Assembly: GCF_014322765.1 (NCBI RefSeq)
Contig: NZ_JAASTZ010000008.1
Span: 92,932-156,931, forward strand
DNA from: Listeria immobilis
Lineage (GTDB): Bacteria; Bacillota; Bacilli; Lactobacillales; Listeriaceae
Reading direction: 5' to 3'
DNA length: 64,000 bases
Both the position numbers and the translations under genes were made by a program. Under the pieces are notes generated by a model that saw only the letters and a list, made by a program, of their open reading frames with translations, did no database searches and was not told the DNA's origin. Of this stretch, positions 55,910 to 64,000 are shown one piece after another. Positions within the stretch are counted from its first letter, which is position 1. Each line of letters starts with the position of its first letter.

Positions 55910-58675
55910 ATGGAATATAAAGATACTTTATTAATGCCAAAAACAGATTTTCCAATGCGTGGCAATTTGCCAAATAAAGAGCCTGAGTGGCAAGCAAAAT
56001 GGGAAGAAGAAAAACTATACGAAAAAATTCAAGAAAAAAATGCAGGACGTCCAAGCTATATCTTACATGATGGCCCTCCGTATGCGAACGGAGAGCTTCA
56101 TATGGGGCACGCTTTAAATAAAACAATTAAAGATATTATCGTTCGTTATAAATCAATGGCTGGCTTCCGTTCACCGTATGTACCTGGTTGGGATACGCAC
56201 GGACTTCCAATTGAAACAGCGATTGCTAAAAAAGGTGTAAAGCGTAAAGAAATGTCTGTTGCTGAATTCCGTAAGCTTTGTGCTGAATATGCTATGACTC
56301 AAGTAGATGGTCAGCGCGCTGGCTTCAAACGTTTAGGTATTAGTGGCGATTGGGAAAATCCATATATCACAATGTTGCCAGAATACGAAGCAGAACAAAT
56401 TAAAGTCTTCGGTGAGATGGCAAAAAAAGGTTATATCTATAAAGGGAAAAAACCAGTTTATTGGTCTCCTTCTAGTGAATCTGCGCTTGCTGAAGCTGAA
56501 ATTGAATATAAAGATAAAAAATCAGCTTCTATCTTTGTTACTTTTAAAGTGATAGATGGTAAAGGTGTGCTAGAAACTGGAACAAACATTGTTATTTGGA
56601 CAACAACGCCATGGACAATTCCAGCAAACCTAGGAATCACAGTGAATCCAGATTTAGAATATGTAGTGCTAGAATCTGATGGCGAAAAATATGTAGTTGC
56701 GGAGGCTCTTTTACCTGGACTGCGTGAAAAACTTGGCTTTGAAGATGTTGTTGTTCTTAAAACAGTGCGTGGTTCTGAACTTGATCGTATCACTGCAAAA
56801 CATCCATTTTATGACCGTGAATCCTTAGTAATGAACGGGGAACATGCGACTGCTGAAGCTGGGACTGGTGCGGTTCATACGGCTCCAGGACACGGGGAAG
56901 ATGACTTTTTAATTGGTAAAAAATATAACTTAGATGTATTAGCTCCACTAGATGATCGTGGTGTGTTTACAGATGAAGCACCTGGATTTGAAGGCGTATT
57001 TTATGATACAGCAAACAAAATGGTTACAGAAAAACTAGAAGAAGTAGGCGCATTACTAAAACTAGAATTTATTACTCACTCCTATCCACATGATTGGCGT
57101 ACGAAAAAACCAGTCATTTTCCGTGCAACTGCCCAATGGTTTGCTTCTATTGATGCTTTCCGTGATGATTTACTAGAAGCAGTGAAAAGTGTAAACTGGA
57201 CTCCAGCATGGGGAGAAACTCGTTTATTTAATATGGTTCGTGACCGCGGTGATTGGGTAATTTCTCGTCAACGTGCATGGGGCGTACCGCTACCTATTTT
57301 TTATGCGGAAAATGGAGAAGCGATTATCACTGATGAAACAATAAGTCATATCTCTGACTTATTCCGTGAACATGGATCGAATGTTTGGTTTGAACGAGAT
57401 GTGAAAGATTTGTTACCAGCTGGATTTACCCATCCTGGCAGCCCAAATGGTGAATTTACAAAAGAAACGGATATTATGGACGTATGGTTTGACTCAGGTT
57501 CTAGTCATCAGGCAGTTCTTAATGCGCGTAAAGAATTAAGTCGTCCTGCTGATTTATACATGGAAGGTTCTGACCAATATCGTGGTTGGTTCAACTCGTC
57601 ATTAACAACAGCTGTTGCAATCACAGGTGAGTCCCCATACCGCAATGTGCTAAGTCATGGTTTTGCGCTTGATGGAGACGGCCGGAAAATGAGTAAATCT
57701 CTTGGCAACACAATTCTTCCTGGAAAAGTAATTAAACAACTTGGAGCAGATATTGTTCGTCTTTGGGTGGCTTCTGTAGATTATCAAGCAGACGTTCGGG
57801 TGAGTGAAGAAATTTTAAAACAAGTTTCAGAAGTATATCGCAAAATCCGTAATACAATGCGTTTTTTACTAGGAAATATTCATGATTTTGAACCAGCAAA
57901 AAATAGCGTTTCCTATGAAAACTTGCGCGAAGTTGACAAATATATGCTTATTAAATTAAATGATTTAGTAAAAAATGTGAAAGATAGCTATGAAGCCTTT
58001 GAGTTTTCGACTATTTATCACCAAATTAACAATTTCTGTACAGTAGAATTAAGCCAATTTTATCTGGATTTTGCAAAAGATGTTGTTTACATCGAAGCTA
58101 TGGATATGCATGATCGTCGTGCTATGCAAACAGTCTTTTATGAATCAGTGATGACTTTAACCAAATTACTCGCACCAATTTTACCGCATACAACAGAAGA
58201 AGTATGGCATAATTTAATTGGTGAGGGAGCAGAAAGTATTCATTTACAAGATTTACCAGAAGTTAAAGTGCTAGCGGATAGTGAGGAAATTACTGCTAAA
58301 TGGAGTGCCTTCATGCAAATTCGTGATAATGTCCAAAAAGCATTGGAATTTGCTCGAAATGAAAAACTAATTGGTAAATCTATGCTTGCAAAAGTGACGC
58401 TTTATGTGGATGGAGAAGCAAAAACACTCTTTGACTCACTGGAAGGCGATTTTGCACAACTATTTATTGTATCTGATTTTGAATTAGTTGAAGGGGTCGA
58501 AAATGCTCCAGAATCTGCGCTAAAAGTGAACCAAGTAGCTGTTCAAATTACCGTAGCTGAAGGGGAAACTTGTGAACGTTGTCGTGTAGTGAAAAAAGAT
58601 GTTGGTGCAAATCCAAACCATCCAACACTATGTGCTCGTTGTGCTGATATTGTTGTAAAAAATTACGAAGCATAA
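55910..58675 (+). CDS. ileS: Isoleucyl-tRNA synthetase
   Basis: A 921-residue class I aminoacyl-tRNA synthetase. It has the HIGH-type motif in [15 protein letters not shown], an editing domain ([12 protein letters not shown] and [15 protein letters not shown]), KMSKS in [12 protein letters not shown], and a C-terminal zinc site CERC...CARC. It charges tRNA-Ile and edits valine. GAAGGAG precedes the ATG, and the T-box leader controls its transcription. Confidence 0.98.
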   Translation: MEYKDTLLMPKTDFPMRGNLPNKEPEWQAKWEEEKLYEKIQEKNAGRPSYILHDGPPYANGELHMGHALNKTIKDIIVRYKSMAGFRSPYVPGWDTHGLPIETAIAKKGVKRKEMSVAEFRKLCAEYAMTQVDGQRAGFKRLGISGDWENPYITMLPEYEAEQIKVFGEMAKKGYIYKGKKPVYWSPSSESALAEAEIEYKDKKSASIFVTFKVIDGKGVLETGTNIVIWTTTPWTIPANLGITVNPDLEYVVLESDGEKYVVAEALLPGLREKLGFEDVVVLKTVRGSELDRITAKHPFYDRESLVMNGEHATAEAGTGAVHTAPGHGEDDFLIGKKYNLDVLAPLDDRGVFTDEAPGFEGVFYDTANKMVTEKLEEVGALLKLEFITHSYPHDWRTKKPVIFRATAQWFASIDAFRDDLLEAVKSVNWTPAWGETRLFNMVRDRGDWVISRQRAWGVPLPIFYAENGEAIITDETISHISDLFREHGSNVWFERDVKDLLPAGFTHPGSPNGEFTKETDIMDVWFDSGSSHQAVLNARKELSRPADLYMEGSDQYRGWFNSSLTTAVAITGESPYRNVLSHGFALDGDGRKMSKSLGNTILPGKVIKQLGADIVRLWVASVDYQADVRVSEEILKQVSEVYRKIRNTMRFLLGNIHDFEPAKNSVSYENLREVDKYMLIKLNDLVKNVKDSYEAFEFSTIYHQINNFCTVELSQFYLDFAKDVVYIEAMDMHDRRAMQTVFYESVMTLTKLLAPILPHTTEEVWHNLIGEGAESIHLQDLPEVKVLADSEEITAKWSAFMQIRDNVQKALEFARNEKLIGKSMLAKVTLYVDGEAKTLFDSLEGDFAQLFIVSDFELVEGVENAPESALKVNQVAVQITVAEGETCERCRVVKKDVGANPNHPTLCARCADIVVKNYEA

Positions 58676-58682
58676 AAAATCC

Positions 58683-58736
58683 GCTTGAGGAAAATCCTAG
58701 TAATTAAAAAGGGGTTTCCTCAAGCATTTTTATTTT
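58683..58736 (+). terminator. ileS terminator
   Basis: GCTTGAGGAAA pairs with TTTCCTCAAGC, followed by an AT-rich T tract. Confidence 0.88.
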
Positions 58737-58745
58737 AAAATGTGG

Positions 58746-58751
58746 TATTAT
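58746..58751 (+). promoter_or_regulatory. Extended -10 promoter of dapF
   Basis: TGGTATTAT directly after the ileS terminator, about 35 bases before the dapF start. Confidence 0.45.
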
Positions 58752-58786
58752 AGACATAATTCTAAATAAAGGAGTGGCTTTGAGTA

Positions 58787-59776
58787 ATGGCAATAATCCA
58801 CTATACGAAAGTGCATGGCTCGCAAAACAGCTTTTTCTTAGTAGATGAAGAAGAAAATAATATACATGATTGGTCTGACAATGAGCGCGCTGATTTTGCA
58901 ATAAAATTATGTGATAAATCGCATGCTCTTGGCGGTGCTGATGGAATATTATTTGTTGCGAAAAGTAACGAAGAGGGAACTATCGGTCAAATGAAAGTAG
59001 TTAATTCTGATGGATCCTTTGCTTCGATGTGTGGCAATGGTTTAAGAACCGTAGCTCGCTATTTACTAGAAAAACACCAATTAACAGAAGCAAAAGTGGA
59101 AACAATGAAAGCTGTTTTAGATGTAAAAAAAGCAGACTCTCTTGGATTTAATATTCCAACTTATCAAGTCGAAATCTCTCCTGTTAAGTTTACACCAGCA
59201 AGTTTGCCGATGAATTTACCAGTTGAGAAATTGATGAATCAGATTGTGCCTGAACTAGATGAAGAACTTGCTTTTTCAGCTGTCTCAGTGCCGAATCCGC
59301 ATTTAATTACTTTTGTTGATCAAGCTGTGTTAGATTCCGATAAACAGCAAAAATTAGCTAGCTATTTAAATGGCGAAAATCCATTTTTTCCTGATGGCGT
59401 AAATGTTAGTTTTGTCAAAAGATTAAACGATAATGCTATCTATGTACGAACTTTTGAACGTGGTGTTGGTTTTACAAATGCCTGTGGAACAGCAATGTCT
59501 GCTTCTAGCCTAATTAAAAAAATGTTGGACAATGATCCACTTGAAACACCGCTTAATGTATATAATGACGGCGGAAGAGTTCAAGTTACTGCAAAAGAAG
59601 ATATAACAGGAGAACTATCATTGCAATTGATTGGAAATGCTACTTTTGTAAGTAGTGGAACATTGAGCTATGACGAGGAAGAAGTAATAGCTTTAACAAA
59701 TGAAAACACATCCGAACAAGCTAACTATACGCAACTTGCAGAAGAAGTAAAACAATTTTTAAAAACAACAGAATGA
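58787..59776 (+). CDS. dapF: Diaminopimelate epimerase DapF
   Basis: A 329-residue PLP-independent epimerase that makes meso-diaminopimelate for MurE and lysine. The two catalytic cysteines are in MCGNGLRTVARY (about Cys83) and FTNACGTAMSASS (about Cys235). A C-terminal extension of about 40 residues beyond the usual fold ends in an acidic helix. AAAGGAG lies about 15 bases before the ATG. A PAP2 phosphatase gene follows 13 bases downstream. Confidence 0.92.
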   Translation: MAIIHYTKVHGSQNSFFLVDEEENNIHDWSDNERADFAIKLCDKSHALGGADGILFVAKSNEEGTIGQMKVVNSDGSFASMCGNGLRTVARYLLEKHQLTEAKVETMKAVLDVKKADSLGFNIPTYQVEISPVKFTPASLPMNLPVEKLMNQIVPELDEELAFSAVSVPNPHLITFVDQAVLDSDKQQKLASYLNGENPFFPDGVNVSFVKRLNDNAIYVRTFERGVGFTNACGTAMSASSLIKKMLDNDPLETPLNVYNDGGRVQVTAKEDITGELSLQLIGNATFVSSGTLSYDEEEVIALTNENTSEQANYTQLAEEVKQFLKTTE

Positions 59777-59789
59777 AAAGGAGTTAGTC

Positions 59790-60485
59790 ATGAACACAAA
59801 TCGAAAAAAAGCAACACCGCTATTTGTTATCGGCGGATTTTGTCTTATTTTATTTATTACAATTGCCTCAGCTATTGCTATAGAAAGTAACTGGGTAGCA
59901 CGTTTTGATTTAAATTGGATTGAAAAAATTCGCGGTGGAATTCAACCAGATAAAACTTCCATTGTAAAATTAGTAACCCATCTTGGAAGCGCAGAGACAA
60001 CGATTATCCTAACTATTATCGTCGTTTTAGTTCTATTCTTTTTACGCAAATTTGTCGTTGGTCTTTGGTTTGGCGGAACAATGTTAGTTTGTGGTGTGAT
60101 ACTAAATCTGGCTTTAAAAAGCTTAGTTGCTCGTAATCGCCCAGCTGGCATTAATTGGTTGATTAGTGAATCAGGTTTTAGTTTCCCAAGTGGACATGCG
60201 ACAGCCACTGCCGTTTTTTACGGACTGGCAGGTTTATTTTTAATTTTTACGGTTCCTAAGATTTGGCAAAAAATCGTTATTGGAATTATTGCCTATGGTT
60301 TTATTTTATTTGTTATGTATACACGTGTTTATCTTGGAGTTCACTTCCCAACGGATGTACTCGGTGGGTTCTTCCTAGGAACAGCATCTGTATGTATTTC
60401 ACTCGGAGTTTATTTTGTTGTTCGTAAACCGTTACATAACTTACTTGTGAAATGGCGCATTAAAGATAGAAGTATTATCGAATAA
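59790..60485 (+). CDS. PAP2-family membrane phosphatase
   Basis: A 231-residue protein with about six hydrophobic helices. The lipid-phosphatase motifs are KSLVARNRP (motif 1), PSGHATATA (motif 2) and TRVYLGVHFPTDV (motif 3, His nucleophile). It may dephosphorylate undecaprenyl pyrophosphate or phosphatidylglycerol phosphate. AAAGGAG is before the ATG. Probably in an operon with dapF. Confidence 0.88.
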   Translation: MNTNRKKATPLFVIGGFCLILFITIASAIAIESNWVARFDLNWIEKIRGGIQPDKTSIVKLVTHLGSAETTIILTIIVVLVLFFLRKFVVGLWFGGTMLVCGVILNLALKSLVARNRPAGINWLISESGFSFPSGHATATAVFYGLAGLFLIFTVPKIWQKIVIGIIAYGFILFVMYTRVYLGVHFPTDVLGGFFLGTASVCISLGVYFVVRKPLHNLLVKWRIKDRSIIE

Positions 60486-60488
60486 AAA

Positions 60489-60530
60489 GAAATCCTGCTA
60501 TGAGTAAATTCGCTTATAGCAGGGTTTTTC
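60489..60530 (+). terminator. Terminator after the PAP2 gene
   Basis: CCTGCTAT pairs with ATAGCAGG with weaker inner pairs, followed by TTTTT. Confidence 0.85.
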
Positions 60531-60647
60531 ACTTAGTAGACTGAATAATCTATTTTGTAACCGTGTGGCTTTTTCACTTGATTTATTTAGCAGATGGCGT
60601 TAATATATAAGTGTTGAAGCAAGCTGGTTTACGTATTATCAAGGGTA

Positions 60648-60676
60648 TTGATTTCGATGAGTACATTTGATAATAT
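60648..60676 (+). promoter_or_regulatory. cspB promoter and long 5' leader
   Basis: TTGATT (60648-60653), 17 bases, TATAAT-like TAATAT (60671-60676) with TGA in front. This gives a 5' UTR of about 90 bases, typical of cold-shock genes. An alternative promoter with TTGAAG lies 30 bases further upstream. Confidence 0.6.
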
Positions 60677-60774
60677 GTGAATTTTGTAATTGAAAATGAA
60701 GTTAGCTTGTTGTTAACACGTTTTTCGTTAGTAAAAGAAACATATTAAGAAAATTTTTTGGAGGTTTGTGAAAT

Positions 60775-60975
60775 ATGCAAACAGGAACAGTAAAATGGTT
60801 TAACAGTGAAAAAGGCTTTGGTTTCATCGAAGTAGAAGGCGGAGATGATGTATTCGTACACTTCAGCGCTATCGAAGGTGAAGGATTCAAAACTTTAGAC
60901 GAAGGTCAAAGCGTTGAATTTGAAATCGTTGAAGGTCAACGTGGCCCACAAGCAGAAAAAGTGACTAAACTTTAA
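60775..60975 (+). CDS. cspB: Cold-shock protein CspB
   Basis: A 66-residue OB-fold RNA chaperone. RNP1 (KGFGFIEV) and RNP2 (VFVHFS) are intact, and [14 protein letters not shown] is invariant. TTGGAGG lies about 9 bases before the ATG. The paralogue name is inferred from its position before the alpha-mannosidase gene, where L. monocytogenes cspB is found. Confidence 0.93.
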
Positions 60976-60995
60976 TTTGCTTACGTTAAACAAGT

Positions 60996-61045
60996 AAAAC
61001 ACTCAGCAGACTTCTTAGGGAGAAGTTTTGCTGAGTGTTTTTTTT
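60996..61045. terminator. Bidirectional terminator
   Basis: AAAACACTCAGCA with inner CTTC/GAAG pairs and TGCTGAGTGTTTT, flanked by runs for both strands, between cspB and the mannosidase gene. Confidence 0.93.
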
Positions 61046-63926
61046 ACGCTAAATGAACTCGGTAGGTTTTAATTTCAAATGGAGTGATTGGAAAAGTTTG
61101 GCTTTGTTGTTCTGTTTCATTTTCTTCCAATAAATTACATTCGATCATGGTTGTAATGTCATAGTCACTCGTTAATGTCACTTCTCCGTGCGTACCAGCA
61201 AATTCATGTAAACGAACAATAATCCCGTCGCCATCTTCTGCTTGTTTCACACTATCAATCATCACGTAGGGGTTGCTCACTTGGAAAAGGGAAAAGGACG
61301 CTACTGCTCCATTAGAGGTGAAAATTGGGTTATTAAGTTCCCAAGCAGCTTTTACTGTTTCCCCGTCAAGGAAATCACCTCTGTGTGGATAAAGCGAATA
61401 GGTGAATTTTTGGATACCTAAATCTGCATGCGTATCCGGATAACCAGCTGCTTTAAGTAAAGTTAAACGGATAGTAGAATCTTTAATATCATAGCCGTAT
61501 TTTGATTCATTTAACAAACTAACCCCATAATTTTTCTCAGATAAATCGGCCCATTGATGTGCAACTGTTTCAAACCTGGCGTAATCCCAGCTTGTATTCC
61601 AGTGGGTAGGACGTTTAACATTGCCAAACTGAATATCATAACTAGCTTCACTTGCATGAACTGATACTGGAAAAGCAACTTTAAGCAATTGGTTTCGATC
61701 TTGCCAATCCACCTCTGTTTCAAAACGAATTTCCGGACTATCATGATAAAAATGAATAAGCTGTGTGATTTGAGATTTTTCAGAGTGAAGTATTTGTTTT
61801 ATCGTTAGTCGAAGCGGTCCGTTTTCTACTAGTTCAAAAGAGTTTAGGTTAGTAATTTCTATTTGTTTTTCCTGATAAAATAAATCAATATCCCAAGCAT
61901 CGTGCCACATAGGTTTATCTTCAAACAACTGGAAAACATTACCACGAGCATTTTTCGCTAAAACTTGGCGATTATTTTTTTTATCAAAAATCGATGTAAA
62001 TTGACCTTGTTCATTCCAGCTAATTTGATAAAAATTGGTTTCCAGTTGTTTATTAGTATAGTTAAAAGAAGATTTTTCTAACATTGTGGATGTTTTCCTA
62101 ACTGAAATACTAGCTGCTCCAAGTGCGGGAAGAGCGGGATGTTGGATAAGCCACTGTCCACTTGCTAATTTTTGCGCTGGCAGTGGTGAATTTGTTTCAT
62201 CAAAAAATGCCAATGATTCGGATGTGTTTTCTGGTGTAATCTCAATATAGCGAGCACCTGACCAAGTAGAGCTATTCCAAAGTGTTATTTTTTCTTGCTC
62301 TGTAGTTGTTAAATGTGTAAGTTGTTCGTGGATAAGCGTCGTATTTTTTGTCATTGCTTCTGTGTATTCAAGAAAAGCATCTTCATAAACTTCTTTGATA
62401 GACGAGCCAGGAATAATATCATGAAATTGGTTTCGCAATAAAATTTGCCAAATATTAGCTAATTTTTCTGCTGGATAGCGCATTCCTTGTTTTAAATTTG
62501 TAAGTACTGAGAGCCATTCGCTATTTCTAAGCGCAAGTTCAATTTTACGGTTCATTTTTTTAGTAAAGGCTTGGCTCGTATAAGTTCCGCGGTGATATTC
62601 AAAGTAAAGTTCACCATTCCAAGTGTGAACATATTGATCGGTTGTTGCGATAGTTTGATGTAAGTCATGGAAATAATCTGTAGCACTTTTTGGTTTTACT
62701 TCTGGAATTCCGGGCATGTTATTATAGCGACGACGCATTTCAAGCATTTCCCGGTTTACTCCGCCACCCCCGTCTCCATAGCCATAAGCCAGTAAAAGTT
62801 CCTGATTAATATCTTTGTCTTGATATTTTGTCCAAAGTCCAGCAAGCTCGCGAGCAGTCATTTTGCCATTATAAGTGGAAATGGAGCTGTTTTTTTCAGG
62901 AGCCGTTATAAAATGGGTTAGTATTTCTGTTCCATCAATCCCGCGCCACTGAAAAGTATCATGCGGCATTCGATTGTACTGGTTCCAACTTATTTTAGTA
63001 GTCATAAATGTTTTAATGCCCGATTTACGAAGGATTTGTGGTAAAGCCCAACTATAACCAAATACATCAGGTAACCATAAAAAGCTGGAGGGTTTCCCAA
63101 ATTCTTCACGTAAAAACTTTTGACCATAAAGTATTTGGCGAACTAAAGATTCTCCGCTTGGGATATTGCAATCAGCTTCAAGCCACATACCGCCATCTGC
63201 TTCCCATGCACCATCATTAATTTTTGTTTTGATTTTTTCATAAATTTCTGGATAGTCTTCTTTTAGATAAGCATAAAGTTGTGGTTGTGATTGTAAAAAT
63301 AAATATTCTGGATAATCCTCCATTAAATGAAGTACCGTTGAAAAGGAACGTGCGGCTTTTTCGCGAGTATGTTTTAAACGCCAAAGCCAAGCAACATCAA
63401 TATGCGTATGTCCAACTGCCGCTACTTTGATAGGAAAGTTTTTTGGTATCGTTTTTATTTCATTTTGAAGGAGCTGGTTTGCGTTTTCCATGGATGCGAT
63501 ATTTTTCTCGGAGCCAGGGACAGCCCAATCAATCGCTAAATAAGTACGATTAACTGCATGCAGGAGACTGGCATAGCTTGGATTATTTTCTTCTAATACA
63601 TCTAAAGTTTTAAGTGCTGCCTTACTAGTAAAATATAAATCGTCTATCGCTAAGTTTAAATAGCCAATAAATGCTTCTTTTAACTGATGTGTTTGTACGG
63701 TTGGAGCGCCCCCTCCTTCAAGACCAGACCATAGGCGAAAAGTAAGTTCTATGGTTGTTCCGGCAAATTTATCTGGAAAAAGTACTTCTTGGTGATTTTG
63801 ATCCACACCTTGGAATGGTTTTCCATTAACAAATAATAAAGATTCAAAGCCAGAATTATGACCATCCCCCGTGTTTCCAAAATCAAAGTAACCGATTAAA
63901 GGAACTGCCACTATAATTAGATGCAA
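61044..63926 (-). pseudogene. GH38 alpha-mannosidase, 5' end truncated
   Basis: A 960-codon frame that reads as a glycoside hydrolase family 38 enzyme. It has the zinc site VGHTHIDVAWLWR (His173, His175, Asp177), the nucleophile Asp in GGMWLEADCN, and QFHDIIPGSS. Relatives of this Ams1-like type have a longer N-terminal domain; here the frame opens at a TTG directly behind an in-frame TAA and enters GYFDFGNTGDGHNSG with no ribosome site. About 70 residues and the promoter seem to be missing, cut off by the mobile element that begins at about 63922. Probably inactive in expression; the rest is intact. Confidence 0.7.
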
Positions 63927-63937
63927 TTAAAAAAGAG

Positions 63938-63970
63938 CACCTCAAATTTAGTAAAATAAATTTGGAGGTG
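63938..63970 (+). promoter_or_regulatory. Hairpin that masks the ribosome site of the element's first ORF
   Basis: CACCTCAAATTTA pairs with TAAATTTGGAGGTG (one bulged G) around GTAAAA. The 3' arm contains the GGAGGTG used by the ATG at 63978. This would limit translation of mRNA read in from outside. Confidence 0.6.
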
Positions 63971-63977
63971 TTTTCTA

Positions 63978-64000
63978 ATGACAAAACATAAATATTATTC
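63978..64000 (+). CDS. Start of a transposase-like ORF (partial)
   Basis: Only the first seven complete codons (MTKHKYY) and two bases of the next are in the window, preceded by GGAGGTG at eight bases. The position inside the putative insertion sequence suggests an orfA/transposase start. The fragment is too short to identify by itself. Confidence 0.4.

Larger units (their letters stand above)
63922..64000 (+). mobile_element. Left end of an insertion sequence (partial, possibly IS3 family)
   Basis: The mannosidase reading frame ends abruptly and is followed by TGCAATTAAAAAAGAGCACC, which has the TG start and AAAAAGAGC-CCTC look of IS3-family ends. A hairpin and an ORF pointing inward come next. 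The other end and the target duplication are outside the window, so the boundary and the family are tentative. Confidence 0.55.

Overview
The window reads as a chromosomal segment of a low-GC Firmicute of the genus Listeria, sensu stricto. This rests on near-complete agreement of the proteins (GroES/GroEL, MscL, DivIVA, MurD, FtsZ and others) and of gene order with what I recall of the L. monocytogenes chromosome. Two L. monocytogenes landmarks are missing here: a bile-salt hydrolase gene is not found between groEL and the next small membrane gene, and no internalin genes lie between ylmH and nadA. A non-pathogenic relative such as L. innocua or L. welshimeri is therefore more likely, but I cannot settle the species.

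Layout. 1-1.4 kb: tail of a sensor kinase, then a tandem DM13 lipoprotein and a DoxX membrane protein behind a promoter with OmpR-type direct repeats. 1.4-8.5 kb: hydrolase, ABC-F ATPase, the redox repressor rex, ydiL-ydiK, and the CIRCE-controlled groES-groEL operon. 8.7-13.1 kb: small membrane proteins, mscL, and a copper-handling set (CopC/CopD-YtkA fusion, YcnI-like, MOSC). 13.2-18 kb: an apparently accessory islet with a SnoaL-like protein, an msrA-msrB pair, a large alkylsulfatase-type metallo-beta-lactamase enzyme, a Crp/Fnr-family regulator and a candidate small RNA. 18-32.8 kb: K+ channel, ctaA/ctaB, the ylb genes, rsmD-coaD-ylbL, a short UvrA-like protein, tmcAL, yceD-rpmF, panE and an SgrR-like regulator divergent from an MFS transporter. 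34.3-49.8 kb: the dcw division and cell-wall cluster from mraZ to ylmH. 49.8-55 kb: divergent NAD biosynthesis genes (nadBCA against nifS-niaR) sitting between ylmH and divIVA. 55-61 kb: divIVA, T-box-controlled ileS, dapF, a PAP2 phosphatase and cspB. 61-64 kb: a GH38 alpha-mannosidase whose 5' end is cut off by what looks like the end of an insertion sequence; the element's first ORF runs off the window.

How the genes work together. The mraZ-ylmH block makes lipid II (MurE, MraY, MurD, MurG) and the divisome (FtsL, PBP2B, DivIB, FtsA, FtsZ, SepF). MraZ probably represses its own operon through three GTGG repeats at 10-bp spacing. The NAD genes share an intergenic region with a palindrome suitable for NiaR, and the NifS-like protein probably supplies sulfur for the NadA cluster. 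Most of the window is ordinary core genome. The most useful places to look again are the islet at 13.2-18 kb, especially the candidate sRNA at about 17846-18008, the structured spacers before murD and ftsA, the SgrR/MFS intergenic repeats, and the disrupted mannosidase at the right edge. I found no CRISPR array, tRNA or rRNA gene, and no clear defence system.
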